Assembly: GCA_003243425.1 (NCBI GenBank)
Contig: QFQP01000023.1
Span: 62,001-126,000, forward strand
Length of the DNA: 64,000 bases
Origin: Archangium gephyra
Lineage (GTDB): Bacteria > Myxococcota > Myxococcia > Myxococcales > Myxococcaceae
Direction of reading: 5' to 3'
Below are positions 24,083-34,100 of this stretch, one piece after another (positions within the stretch are counted from its first letter, which is position 1; every line of letters begins with the position of its first letter). The position numbers and the translations under genes were made by a program. A model generated the notes under the pieces. It saw only the letters and a list, made by a program, of their open reading frames with translations. It was not told the origin of the DNA and searched no databases.

Positions 24083-25417
24083 TCAGTCAGCGCGCATCAA
24101 GCGGCCGTTCTCGTCGAGTCGCAGCGCCGGGCAGTACGGCCCGACTTCGGTTCGCGTCCACCACACGCCCTTCTCGGACAGCGGTGCGAAGCGATACTCG
24201 AACGAACGTGTTCGCAGGAACTTCGGAGCCGTCGCAAATGGGCTCGTCTCGAACAACGAGAGCACCGTCGGTTCACCGAGCAGCACCTTCTGCTGCATCG
24301 ACAGAATCCACGGGTTGTTGCCGCACTGCCCGAGCGACGCGAACCACATCTGCCAGTCGAGCCGCGGCTGCCACGGAGCGACGAACGTCGGCCGCCGCGT
24401 CACAGCGCCCGGCTTCCAGGGAAGCTCGTAGGCGAGCCAGGTCGAGCCATCGTTGCTGCCTTCGACGATGATCTCCGCGCGGTTCTTCGTCATCCACGCG
24501 AAGGCGCCGTACGCATTGATGGTGTCGAAGCGCCGGAGCGGATTCACCCACGGCGCGCGCGTGAACACTCCGATGCTGATCAACGCGTAGGCGGCGGGGA
24601 GCGCCCAGCGCCAGCGGCTCCGTGGCCCACCGTCGACGAGCAGCGGCAGCGCGAGCACGAACGTGAGCAGGTTGTAATAGCTGTAGTTGCCCGCCACGAA
24701 GAGCGCGACCTGCAAGCCCATCAGCCCCAGCGCCGAAATCACGCGGAGCCTCCGTGGCCCGAACGCGAGCAGCGGAATCACCAGCTCGAACGCGAACATC
24801 GCGACGCACATCGCCTTCTGAACGAACCGCGGCAACTCGGCGATGACGAAGCTCGACCACGTCGGCAAAGGCTGTGTCCACCAGTGGTAGGTGAGCGCCG
24901 TGAAGTCACGCCAGCTCGGGTCGCCGCTCGTCAGCTTCACGATGCCTGACTGCAACGTCACCTTGCAGGCGAGCGCGTACATGACGAAAGCGAACGCGCG
25001 CGGAGGTTCATCGTCGAAGCGTGGCTTCAGACCGGGCGGTGCGAACCAGGCCGCGCAGAACGCACTCTCGATGAGCAGAATGTCCCACTGGAAAGACAGG
25101 AACGGCTGGCCGACCTGCACCAGCGAACCCCAACACAGCCACAGCGTCACGCACGCGGCCCGGGGCGCAAGGCCGATCACCATCGCGACGCCGCTGAAGA
25201 ACGCCAGCGCGAGCAGCGCGTGAATCATCACGTCCGACGAGGAGAACCACAGCAGCGTCGGCAACTCGAAGATGGTGTTCCGCCGGCTCAGCGCTTCGAA
25301 GACCTGCGCCATCGGCGCGATGCCGTCGACACCGCCAAGCCCGGGGAACTGCCACCAGTAGCTCCCGACGGCCACCATCGCGGTCAGCCCGAAACAGATG
25401 AAGAAGAGCCGTCGCAT
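24083..25417 (-). CDS. Lipase maturation factor (LMF) family membrane protein
   Basis: A 444-residue protein with about seven to eight hydrophobic segments in the first 290 residues and a soluble C-terminal domain. Family marks include QWDILLIESAF, LTYHWWTQPLPTWSSF, FDTINAYGAFAWMTKNRAEI, IVEGSNDGSTW and PRLDWQMWFA, which match lipase maturation factor 1-type proteins. In animals LMF1 helps fold secreted lipases in the ER; in bacteria the function is not established. It lies upstream of the DprE1/DprE2-like pair on the same strand, with a 139-bp gap in which I see nothing, and is divergent from the small coiled-coil gene across 46 bp. Confidence 0.8.
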   Translation of the reverse strand: MRRLFFICFGLTAMVAVGSYWWQFPGLGGVDGIAPMAQVFEALSRRNTIFELPTLLWFSSSDVMIHALLALAFFSGVAMVIGLAPRAACVTLWLCWGSLVQVGQPFLSFQWDILLIESAFCAAWFAPPGLKPRFDDEPPRAFAFVMYALACKVTLQSGIVKLTSGDPSWRDFTALTYHWWTQPLPTWSSFVIAELPRFVQKAMCVAMFAFELVIPLLAFGPRRLRVISALGLMGLQVALFVAGNYSYYNLLTFVLALPLLVDGGPRSRWRWALPAAYALISIGVFTRAPWVNPLRRFDTINAYGAFAWMTKNRAEIIVEGSNDGSTWLAYELPWKPGAVTRRPTFVAPWQPRLDWQMWFASLGQCGNNPWILSMQQKVLLGEPTVLSLFETSPFATAPKFLRTRSFEYRFAPLSEKGVWWTRTEVGPYCPALRLDENGRLMRAD

Positions 25418-25463
25418 GAGTCGCGCGGCACGCTACTTCAGTTGCTGTAGGCTTCACGTCCAC

Positions 25464-25829
25464 ATGGCCAGCCCCTGGGAACAAGTGCGTCGCGAGTCGC
25501 TCGAGATGCCGGCGGTCGGCGCGCCTCGACGACCCTCTCCGCTTCCGTGGATGCTGCTCGCGGTCACCATCGCGATGATGGTCGGCGTGCTGGTGCTCGG
25601 TCGCTCGCGGCTCGAAGACGAGCGGCTCCGCACCGCGACCGCGCTCAAGGCCAACGACGAAGTGAAGGCGAAGCTCAAGGCCGCCACCGCCGAGCTCGAG
25701 AACGCGAAGAGCGAGTGCACGCAGGCCGACGCCACGTCAGGCGCGCTCAACAAGAAGCTGGTGACGCTCGAGCTCCAGAACCGGCGCCTCCAGGAAGAGC
25801 TGACGCGCGCGAAGAAGGCCAGGAAGTGA
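25464..25829 (+). CDS. Small membrane-anchored coiled-coil protein
   Basis: A 121-residue protein from ATG 25464. A cytoplasmic N-terminus of about 28 residues, one transmembrane helix (WMLLAVTIAMMVGVLVLG, about 29-46) and a C-terminal helix of about 70 residues rich in Glu, Lys, Ala and Leu (KAKLKAATAELENAKSE) with heptad spacing predict a dimeric coiled coil. One Cys lies in the coil. No named family was recognised; the layout resembles FtsB/FtsL-like proteins, but without the characteristic motifs. The next gene starts at its stop (TGATG, 1-nt overlap), so the two are probably co-translated. Confidence 0.6.
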   Translation: MASPWEQVRRESLEMPAVGAPRRPSPLPWMLLAVTIAMMVGVLVLGRSRLEDERLRTATALKANDEVKAKLKAATAELENAKSECTQADATSGALNKKLVTLELQNRRLQEELTRAKKARK

Positions 25830-26242
25830 TGTGGCTGGCACTGCTGCTGGCGGCCTTCCCGATCCCGACCATCGACGGTAAGGCACCCGCTTCAGCGCCC
25901 GAGCAGGCGAAGTGGACGCTCCCCATGCGCTTCGAGAAGGTGAAGAAGTTCTATGTCGAAGAGTTCAAGACGAACGCCGACGTGAAGCTCACCGAGCGAA
26001 CGCGCGACGGCCACCGCGAACTCGTCATCACCACGCGGGCGCCCCGGGAAGCGTGGACGCGCGCGGTCGTCACCGAGCGAGCCGTCGACGTGAGCATCGA
26101 GGTGACGCGCGTGATGCGGCTCGCCGACGAGGAGATCTCCGGCACGGCGAGACCTCTGGTGGAGTTCGTCTTCACCCGCTCGCCCGAGATCGACAAAGCG
26201 GTGAAGAGCATCGACCACACCGAGTCGATGCGGGCCAAGTGA
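25829..26242 (+). CDS. Small predicted secreted protein, unknown function
   Basis: A 137-residue protein from ATG 25829, overlapping the previous stop by one base. A short hydrophobic N-terminus (MWLALLLAAFPIPTIDG) looks like a signal peptide. The mature domain is alpha/beta, with a stretch near residue 35 of FEKVKKFYVEEFKT, similar in feel to FYxxxF repeats of bacterial DUF-type periplasmic proteins and to the motif in the protein at 6433-7281. No catalytic residues were identified. It ends directly against the convergent purA stop with no intergenic space. Confidence 0.55.
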   Translation: MWLALLLAAFPIPTIDGKAPASAPEQAKWTLPMRFEKVKKFYVEEFKTNADVKLTERTRDGHRELVITTRAPREAWTRAVVTERAVDVSIEVTRVMRLADEEISGTARPLVEFVFTRSPEIDKAVKSIDHTESMRAK

Positions 26243-27553
26243 TCAGCTGCGGAAGGGGTTCTGCAGGACGATCGTCTCGCCGCGCTCCGCACCGACCGAG
26301 ATGCAGACCACGGGAATGCCGACGATCTCCTCGACACGGCGGACGTAGCGGCGAGCCGTCGCAGGCAGATCGTCGATGGTGCGCGCGCCCGCGAGCGTCT
26401 GCTCCCAGCCCGGCAGCTCTTCGTAGATCGGCACCACGCGCGAGAAGTCTTCGAAGTCACACGGCAGCTCGGTGATGCGCTTGCCGTCGAGCTCGTAGGC
26501 CGTGCAGATCTTCAAGGTGTCGAGGCCGCTGAGCACGTCCATCTTGGTGAGCGCGAGGCCCCACAGCCCGTTCACGCGCGTCGCGTAGCGGAGCACCACG
26601 GTGTCGAGCCAGCCGCAACGACGCGGGCGGCCGGTGGTGGCGCCGAACTCGTCACCGACCTTGCGGAGACGATCGCCGAGCGCATCGGTCAGCTCGGTCG
26701 GGAACGGGCCGGAGCCGACGCGCGTGGTGTACGCCTTGGTGATGCCCATGACGCGGTCGATGACCGTCGGGCCGAGGCCCGAGCCCACCGCCGCGTTGCC
26801 GGCGACCGTGTTGCTGCTGGTGACGAAGGGGTACGTGCCGTGATCGATGTCGAGCAGCGTGCCCTGCGCACCTTCGAACAGGATGCGCGTGCCCTTGCGC
26901 ACGTGCTCCGCCAGCTCGAGCGACGCATCGCCCACGAATTCCTTGAGGCGCTGCCCGAGCACCAGCAGCTCGCTCACGATCGCCTCCACGTCGAGCAACG
27001 GCTCATCGGCCTTGGCCATGCGCGCGAGCCGCGAGATCTCCTCGAGCGCGTCGGGCAGGCGGTCCTTCACGCGGCGGCGCAGACGATCACCGTCGAGCAG
27101 ATCGCGCACACGGATACCGCGCCGCGCGACCTTGTCTTCGTACGCCGGGCCGATGCCACGACCGGTGGTGCCGATGGCGCCGCCACCACGCGCCTTTTCA
27201 CGGAGCGCGTCGAGGTGCTTGTGCCACGGGCAGATCACGTGCGCGTGCTCCGACACCAGCAACTGCCCTGAATCCTGAAGGAAGCCGCGCGCGCGGAGCC
27301 CGTCGATCTCCTTCATCAACACCGTCGGGTCGAGCACGCAGCCGTTACCGATGACGCACGTCTTCCCGGCGTGCAGCACACCGGAGGGAATGAGGTGCAA
27401 CACGGTCTTCTGACCGCCCACCACGAGCGTGTGACCGGCGTTGTTTCCGCCCTGGAAGCGCACGACGACCTGAGCGTGCTCAGTCAGGAGGTCGACGATC
27501 TTCCCTTTTCCCTCGTCTCCCCACTGCGCTCCAACGACGACGACGTTCGGCAT
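26243..27553 (-). CDS. purA: Adenylosuccinate synthetase
   Basis: A 436-residue protein, normal for PurA, with ATG 27553 chosen because the conserved N-terminus MPNVVVVGAQWGDEGKGKIV begins there. Further marks are GNNAGHTLVV, IGTTGRGIGPAYEDK, GAQGTLLDIDHGTYPFVTSS and GRPRRCGWLDTV. The enzyme makes adenylosuccinate from IMP, aspartate and GTP, the first committed step of AMP synthesis, in the cytoplasm. The predicted insertion around residues 105-130 is normal. It lies 32 bp downstream of the AddA-like gene on the same strand and is convergent with the small secreted protein gene. Confidence 0.97.
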   Translation of the reverse strand: MPNVVVVGAQWGDEGKGKIVDLLTEHAQVVVRFQGGNNAGHTLVVGGQKTVLHLIPSGVLHAGKTCVIGNGCVLDPTVLMKEIDGLRARGFLQDSGQLLVSEHAHVICPWHKHLDALREKARGGGAIGTTGRGIGPAYEDKVARRGIRVRDLLDGDRLRRRVKDRLPDALEEISRLARMAKADEPLLDVEAIVSELLVLGQRLKEFVGDASLELAEHVRKGTRILFEGAQGTLLDIDHGTYPFVTSSNTVAGNAAVGSGLGPTVIDRVMGITKAYTTRVGSGPFPTELTDALGDRLRKVGDEFGATTGRPRRCGWLDTVVLRYATRVNGLWGLALTKMDVLSGLDTLKICTAYELDGKRITELPCDFEDFSRVVPIYEELPGWEQTLAGARTIDDLPATARRYVRRVEEIVGIPVVCISVGAERGETIVLQNPFRS

Positions 27554-27585
27554 GCGGCGGCTTCTACGTGGAAAGCGCTCGCCGG

Positions 27586-30500
27586 TCACGGGTGACAACG
27601 GCCGATGTGACCGCAGCCCAGTGACACGCACACGTCACGGGGTCGACCCGGCCAGCGCACGTCTCGCTGCGCCTCTGCCAGCTGCGATGTTGCAAGTAAC
27701 AACGGTCGCGCAAGTGCCCGCAAATCGACCGGGTCGGAGAAGACGGGGGCCAACGAAGCGTCACGAAGAAAGACGACGCCGACGCGAATCGGGCGGTTGT
27801 CGCCAAAGAAGCGGGCCGCGGCGAGCGCGTAGCAGTGCAGTTGCAGCCGGTGCGGTAGCAGCGGGTCTTCCTGCTTCAGCGACGTCTTGTAATCGATGAC
27901 CAGGAGCTCATCGTCTCGCTCCACGACGAGATCGATCTGCCCGCGCAACACGAGATCCGGAGCGCCACCGAGTCGAAGCGCGAACGGCAATTCGCGATGA
28001 ACGCGGAGCGGCGAGGCGGCGAACTCACGCGCGAACGGCGTGTTCCAGAAGGTCTCGACCAGCTCGAGCACGTCGTAGCCATCGAGCCCTTCTGCGTGCC
28101 GAATGGCTTCGAGCTCACTGCGGAGCCGCGGCGTTCCCACGGCCTCCAGCGGCGTGAGCTCGAGGAGCCGATGCGCGGCCGTGCCCTTCTCGCGCGTCGA
28201 ACGGCCCTCGGGCAGCGCTTCGAGCTCGCTCACCGGCAAGCGCGGTTCGACCAGACCGACCTGATGCGCGAGATGAAAGAGGCGCGGGCACGACACGAAG
28301 TCCTGCAGTTGCGTGACGGGCACGAGCAGCTCGCGCGTGGTGAGCGGCCGTGGCGCACGCACGTTTTCGATGAGCTGCCTCACGTCGCTTCGCAGCTCGG
28401 GAGCGATCGTCGTGACCCGCGCCGACGTCAACGTGCTGGTCTCGAGTGGCGCGCGCACACCATCGGACACCCGAAGCTCGAAGAACGCCTCCACGTCACT
28501 CGCCCACGACTTCTGCGGCGGCCTGGCAGGCCGCAACCCCAGCACCACGCGGTCGCGCGCACGCGTCATCGCCACGTAGAGAAGACGAAGGTGCTCGGCG
28601 CGCGCGCGGCGGTTCAACTGGCCGGTGATGGTGGTCGCCGAGAATGACTTGAGCTCTTCGTCACCGCGCGAGGGCCGCACGATGGCCAGGCCGAACGCGC
28701 GGTCGAAGCGAACGGCGCTGGTGTCGGCACGCGGCGTGGGCAACAGGTCTGGCAGCACGACCACCGGCCACTCGAGCCCCTTGGCCTGGTGCACGGTGCA
28801 CAGCGTCACCGCTTCGAGATCGAGCTCGTCGACGACCTCGCCTTCCGCTTCGCGCGGCGCCTCATCAGCCAGATCGAGCAACTCGCGCGCGAACGCGGCG
28901 ACACCGACGCCCTGCCTTTCTCGTGACGTCGCCAGCAACAGCAGCTTGTCGAGGTTGGCGAGCGCCTGCTCACCGAACGGCGAAGCGGCGAGTGACACGC
29001 GGTAATCGAAGGCGTCGATCACCACGCGCAACAGCGCACGCAGCCCGAGCCGGTCCACACCCGCGCGCAGCTCGGCGAAGCGCTCTCTGAGTCGTCGCAA
29101 GGCCGCCACCGCCCCCGACGAGAGCCCCTCTTCGTCGAGCACGCCGGTCAGCACCGAGCGCGCGTCGAGCCGCCAGCGGTCGCCGTTGCGCGGCCGCGCC
29201 AGCCACACCCAGTCGGTGTCGTTCAGCCCGACGAGCGGGCTTCGCAGCACCACCGACAGCGCGAGCGCATCGTCAGCGTCCTTGAGCAGCGTGAGGAACG
29301 ACGCGAGGTCGATGACCTCCTGCGCGCCGTAGAAGCCGCGACCACGCACCACGCGATGGCGCACGCCGTGGCGCACCAGCGCCTGCCGGTACACCTCGAG
29401 CTGCGTGAAGCGTTGGAACAACAGCGCCACCTGCCCGCCCGTCACCTTCCACGCGCCGCCGAGGCCATGAACGATCGCACGCGCCACCGCTTCGGCGTCG
29501 TGCTCGCGGAACTGCATCACGTCGTACTTCGCGGGGAGCGTGGCGTCGGTGAGCTCGACGATGGCCGCACCTTCAGCGCTCGTCTCACGGACCGCCTGCA
29601 GGTCGTCGTGCTCCGGCTGGTAGACCACCTCGAAATCGGCGGGCGAGCTTCCGTACGCGTTGGCGCCCATCACGTGCGCGAACCCTGCGTTGAACCGCTC
29701 CAGCAACGCAGGCGTCGAACGCCGCGAGTGCTGCAGATACGCGCGCGCACCGCCATTCCGCTCGATGGCCTGCGCCATCACCTCGAAGACGCTGACGTCC
29801 GCGCCACGGAACTCGTAGATCGACTGCTTGCGATCACCGACCACCGCGAGGAACCCGCGCTTCTGCGGCAACGCGACGATCTCCTCGTGACGGTCTTCGA
29901 AGGCGGTCGACACCTCGACCGCGCCGTCTTCCGCGAGCAGCAGCACGATCTCCAGCTGCAGGCGGTTGGTGTCCTGAAACTCGTCGACCAGCAACGCACC
30001 GAAGCGCTTCTGCGCCGCGCGCCTGGCCTCGAGGTCGTCTCGCAGCAGGTTGCGTGTGGCGACGAGCAGCCCGGTGAAGTCGAGCACGCCGCGTGAATTC
30101 AAGGCCTCCTCGTGCGCCTTCGTGATCTCCACGAGCAGCTCGCGCAGCTCCGCCTCGTGCGGCGCCAGCAGACACGCCGTGTACAACTGCGAAATGTTCT
30201 GACCCGGCCCGGTCGGGCTCACCGCATCGCGCAGCGCATCGAGGGGCTGCCGCTGCCCCCACACGGCGACCCGCAACTCGGTCAGCACGGTCTCGAAGTT
30301 CTCGAACGTCACGCGCGCCAGCGCATTCTGAAACGCGCGCAGGGCCTCCTGCTGTTTGCCCGGCCTGGGCATCGTGGTGCGCGCTTGCATCTTCAACGCC
30401 GACAGCGCCGCGTCGAATTGAGTCCTCAAGGCCGCCGGGTCGGGCACGCGAACCAACGCAGGGTCGACACCTTCTTCACGAATCCGCGCAGCGACCGGGC

Positions 30501-31185
30501 CGATGCCCTGCACCAATCGCTCGAAGCCCATGTCTGCGACGAGGTCCCGAAAGGCGCCACCCGCTTCGACGCGCTTCAACACCGCGCGCTCGACGAGGTC
30601 GCGCAGCAACGCCGACGCCTCGCGCTCGTCGAGCAGCTCGAAGTTGGGCGACACCTGACTGCCCGGAGGCGCGCGCCTCAACAGCTGCACGCACAGCGAG
30701 TGAAAGGTGCCGATGGTCGCCGACCCGAGCTCGTCGCGCAGCGCGCGCCACTTCTTCGCGTCGGGCATCTCCTGCCCCATCGCCTCGAACGAAGCGCGCA
30801 GCTCCCGCTCGTCACCGCCGCCATCGGCCAACACATCGAGCCGCTGACGAAGCCGCGAACGCATCTCATCGGCGGCCTTCTCGGTGAAGGTGAGCAGCCC
30901 GAGCTGCTTCGCCTCGATGGCACCACGGGTCCGCGCGCCCGACAGCAGGTGCAGACACATGGTGACGAGGTTGTACGTCTTGCCGGCGCCTGCGCCTGCG
31001 AGCACCGCCACGTTCCGCTCGAGCCTCACCGCGACTTCGATGGGAAGGTCGCCCGAACTCGGCTCGGGCTCGGGGAGCGGCTCCGGGCGCGGCGCGAAGA
31101 GCGGAACGACCTCGGCGCTCGGCGCCGGTGTCGCCGCGCCGAACAGGTCCAGCTGGCCTTCCGTGGCCGGGCGCTTCTTCTTCAC
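27586..31185 (-). CDS. AddA-like UvrD helicase-nuclease with N-terminal sliding-clamp motif
   Basis: A 1199-residue protein starting at GTG 31185, in a GTGA overlap with the AddB-like gene. Superfamily 1A helicase motifs: Walker A AGAGAGKTYN (63-72), a region with LLVDEFQDTNRLQ (motif II), VGDRKQSIYEFRGA (III), TVHQAKGLEWPVVVLP (V) and RLLYVAMTRARDRV (VI). The C-terminus has a PD-(D/E)XK nuclease: GQIDLVVERDDELLVIDYK, with Asp and the D-Y-K catalytic triad. Residues 11-15 read QLDLF, the consensus peptide for binding the DNA polymerase beta clamp. Together with the next gene it should form a double-strand-break end resection complex of the AddAB/RecBCD type. Confidence 0.88.
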   Translation of the reverse strand: MKKKRPATEGQLDLFGAATPAPSAEVVPLFAPRPEPLPEPEPSSGDLPIEVAVRLERNVAVLAGAGAGKTYNLVTMCLHLLSGARTRGAIEAKQLGLLTFTEKAADEMRSRLRQRLDVLADGGGDERELRASFEAMGQEMPDAKKWRALRDELGSATIGTFHSLCVQLLRRAPPGSQVSPNFELLDEREASALLRDLVERAVLKRVEAGGAFRDLVADMGFERLVQGIGPVAARIREEGVDPALVRVPDPAALRTQFDAALSALKMQARTTMPRPGKQQEALRAFQNALARVTFENFETVLTELRVAVWGQRQPLDALRDAVSPTGPGQNISQLYTACLLAPHEAELRELLVEITKAHEEALNSRGVLDFTGLLVATRNLLRDDLEARRAAQKRFGALLVDEFQDTNRLQLEIVLLLAEDGAVEVSTAFEDRHEEIVALPQKRGFLAVVGDRKQSIYEFRGADVSVFEVMAQAIERNGGARAYLQHSRRSTPALLERFNAGFAHVMGANAYGSSPADFEVVYQPEHDDLQAVRETSAEGAAIVELTDATLPAKYDVMQFREHDAEAVARAIVHGLGGAWKVTGGQVALLFQRFTQLEVYRQALVRHGVRHRVVRGRGFYGAQEVIDLASFLTLLKDADDALALSVVLRSPLVGLNDTDWVWLARPRNGDRWRLDARSVLTGVLDEEGLSSGAVAALRRLRERFAELRAGVDRLGLRALLRVVIDAFDYRVSLAASPFGEQALANLDKLLLLATSRERQGVGVAAFARELLDLADEAPREAEGEVVDELDLEAVTLCTVHQAKGLEWPVVVLPDLLPTPRADTSAVRFDRAFGLAIVRPSRGDEELKSFSATTITGQLNRRARAEHLRLLYVAMTRARDRVVLGLRPARPPQKSWASDVEAFFELRVSDGVRAPLETSTLTSARVTTIAPELRSDVRQLIENVRAPRPLTTRELLVPVTQLQDFVSCPRLFHLAHQVGLVEPRLPVSELEALPEGRSTREKGTAAHRLLELTPLEAVGTPRLRSELEAIRHAEGLDGYDVLELVETFWNTPFAREFAASPLRVHRELPFALRLGGAPDLVLRGQIDLVVERDDELLVIDYKTSLKQEDPLLPHRLQLHCYALAAARFFGDNRPIRVGVVFLRDASLAPVFSDPVDLRALARPLLLATSQLAEAQRDVRWPGRPRDVCVSLGCGHIGRCHP

Positions 31186-34100
31186 GGCATGTCCTCGAGC
31201 AGCTTGCGCTGCGAGATCCGGCACACCGGCTTCAACTCACACTCACCGCACTCGGGCCTCGAGCGCGGCCCGAAGTCGCCGGCGCGAAGTCCGCTCAGCA
31301 CGTCATGCACGGCGTTCGCGAGGTTGGGCTTCCCCTCACTCTCGAGGCGCTGCCGGGTCAGCGCATCCATCGCGAGCAGCTCATTGACCGAGTCGATGGC
31401 CCTCAACTCGCCCACGGTCTTGAGCTCGTTCTTCCCGAGCCCCAGCCACGCGCCGGTGACCGACGACTGCGCGTCGATCGACTTCGCCGCGAGCAGGTAG
31501 AACGCCATCTGAAACTCACGCACGAGGAAGTCGCGACCGAGCGTCTTGCTCACGCTCGACTTGTAGTCGACGACGCCAATCGTCCCCGCGGTGACGTCGA
31601 CGCGGTCCATTCGCCCGCGCAGATACACGTCGGACTCATCGCCGAACGCACCCGCGACCTTCACTTCGCGCAATTCCTCCGGAGCCTTCGGGGTCCCGAA
31701 GTCCACCTCGACGAACTTCGGCAACGCGAGCACGCCGAAGGGCTGTGAGTGCCGGCTGCTCACCACGCGCAGGATCACGCGCACCGCCCACTCCTGCGCG
31801 AGCGCCCACAACGCGGGGTGACCCACCGCGTGCTTCTTCTCGGTCGTGGCCGCCGCCTTCTTCACCGCGGCGACGACGTGCGCACGAACTTCAGGCGTCG
31901 ACTTGCCCAGCAACCCGGTCTTTCCCAGCACCGGCACCACCTCGGCCAACGCCTCGTGCCAGAAATCACCGCGCGCCCGCGGGTCGACATCTTCGCCGGC
32001 GCGTTGCACCGCCTCGAGCCCCAGCACCGTCATCGACAGGCCGCGAAACGCACACTGCGCCCACTGCTGCAGCTCGTGCGCCGACAACGGGTGCGCGGCA
32101 TCGAACGCGAGGCGGGCCTTCATCAACGCCAGCGCGTCGCCCTGCAATCGCCCGGAGAACGCTGCCGCCTCCTGTCGCTCATCACTGAAGAAGCGCAGGC
32201 GCTCTGCTTCTGCCGCTCCGTGCGCGCGCGCCGCCTGAAACCAGGGCTCGTCACCGAGCTCGAGCGCGAGCGCCGCACCACGTGGGTCAGGCCGCGTCTG
32301 ACGAGTGACCGGAGGACTGAGCGCCTCGAGCGCCGCGCGCACCCGTAACTCCGCCTCGCTCTGCACTTCATCGAGCGGCGCGACGGCCGCGCGACGAAGC
32401 GCGACCTCTTCGAAATCGGGCACTACACGGCGAAGCGAGTCGAGGAACGGAGACGCCAGCGTCTCTCGACCCTTGTCGTCGAAGCGTGAGCGGCTCAGCG
32501 TCACTACCGCGCCGGCGGACAAGGCGAAGTGAAACAGCAGCCGATCTTCCGCGAGCCGAGACGGCAACCGCACGTCACCCTCACCCACCGACGTGCGGAA
32601 CAGCGGCCGGCCCCACGCCCGATTCAACTCACCGCGCTCGTCTTCGCTCAGCAGCGCCAGCGGTGGCGCGCGACCGGGAAACCGGCCGTCGACCAGGCCG
32701 CCGACGAACACCTGCGCGAACCGCCGCCCGGCCAACTCACGCGCATCGAGCAACCACACCGCACCGCCGCGGGGGCCGCGCGCCACCAGGTTCACGTCGG
32801 CGGCCGCTTCACGAACCCACCGCGCGAACGCACGTCGCGTCAGCTTCTGCGCGCCGAGCCCGCTCTCCTTCAACGAGCGCTTCAACGTCGTCAGCAGCGT
32901 CGCCAGCGCCTCCACCGCGGCCTGATCTCGGGCCTGTGCGCGCGCCAACTCCACGCTCATCAGCCCTTCCGAGTGCGGCACCTGCGTGCGCGCCGGGTCC
33001 AACAGACCCAGCTTCGAGAGCGCGTCCCACCACGCGTCCAGCAGCTCGAAGCCCGCCGCCTCGTCTTCGATCGCGCGCGCCAGCGACAACAACCGCTCGA
33101 CGCCATCGGCCAGCAGCTCGACCGCGCGCTTCTCTTCGCGGCTGCGCGCAGCCAACGACCCGAGCCGCGCCGCGAACGCGCCCGCGCCATCGACCCCACC
33201 GAGCGCGTCGTCACGAACACCCGCTTCCCTGAACGCGCGTCGCGGCTCGGCCGCTTCTTCGTGCAACGCGTTCACCAGACGGCTCTCGAGAATCGACGCC
33301 ACCGCATCTGCCGGGAACGAGCCGTCGGCAAGGTCCAGCACCGCCAACGCAAGCCGGCCCAGCCCGCTCTGCGCGAGCGGCACACCGAGGCGCGCACGCG
33401 AAGGAACGCCCAGCTCGGCCAGCGCCTCGACCAGCAGCTCGGTGTCGTCCGCGAGATCCCGGAACACCACGGCGATCGACTCGGCGGGCACACCGGCCGT
33501 CACCGACCTGCGCACCCGGCGCGCGATCTCCCGCACCTCGTCGCGCGCCGTCGGCGCCACGAAGGCGCTCAACTCCGGCGCCGCGCGCTTCACCACCGTC
33601 GGGGCGAACAGCTCGCGGCCCACCCACGACAACGGCATCTCTGCCACGTCGCGCTCGAGCTGAAGGTCCAACTGCGCCCACGACGCCTCGGCGCCGCGCA
33701 CCGCCTCGACGATGAACGCGTCGACGTTCGATTCACCGGCAGCGGGCCACGACCACTTGAACGTCACGCCCACGCGCTCGCACGCGCTCGCCAGCTGCTC
33801 GAGGAACTGGAGCCGCGACAACGGCACGTCGTGCAGGTCCTTCACCTCGATGACCGAGTACCCACGCAGCGCCGGCGGCAGGCCCTGCGCTTCCAGCCGC
33901 TTCCCGGCCAGCCGCGCCCACTCACCGCGATCGACGAGCTGCTTCTCTTCGAGCGACGCATCGACCACGCGCCACAACTCGGCCAACGCGTGAACCCGGT
34001 GGGCGAACGGGCCTTCCACCTTCGCGGCGACCTGCAGCAGGTGCCAGTGCTCGGCGCCGTTCGACCGCAGCTCCGTCACCAGGTCGTGCGCCTGCGCGGC

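Noticed and set aside
22570..24471. Long plus-strand open frame over the DprE1-like gene
   Set aside because: Antisense to a protein with strong FAD motifs and has low-complexity Arg-rich content.
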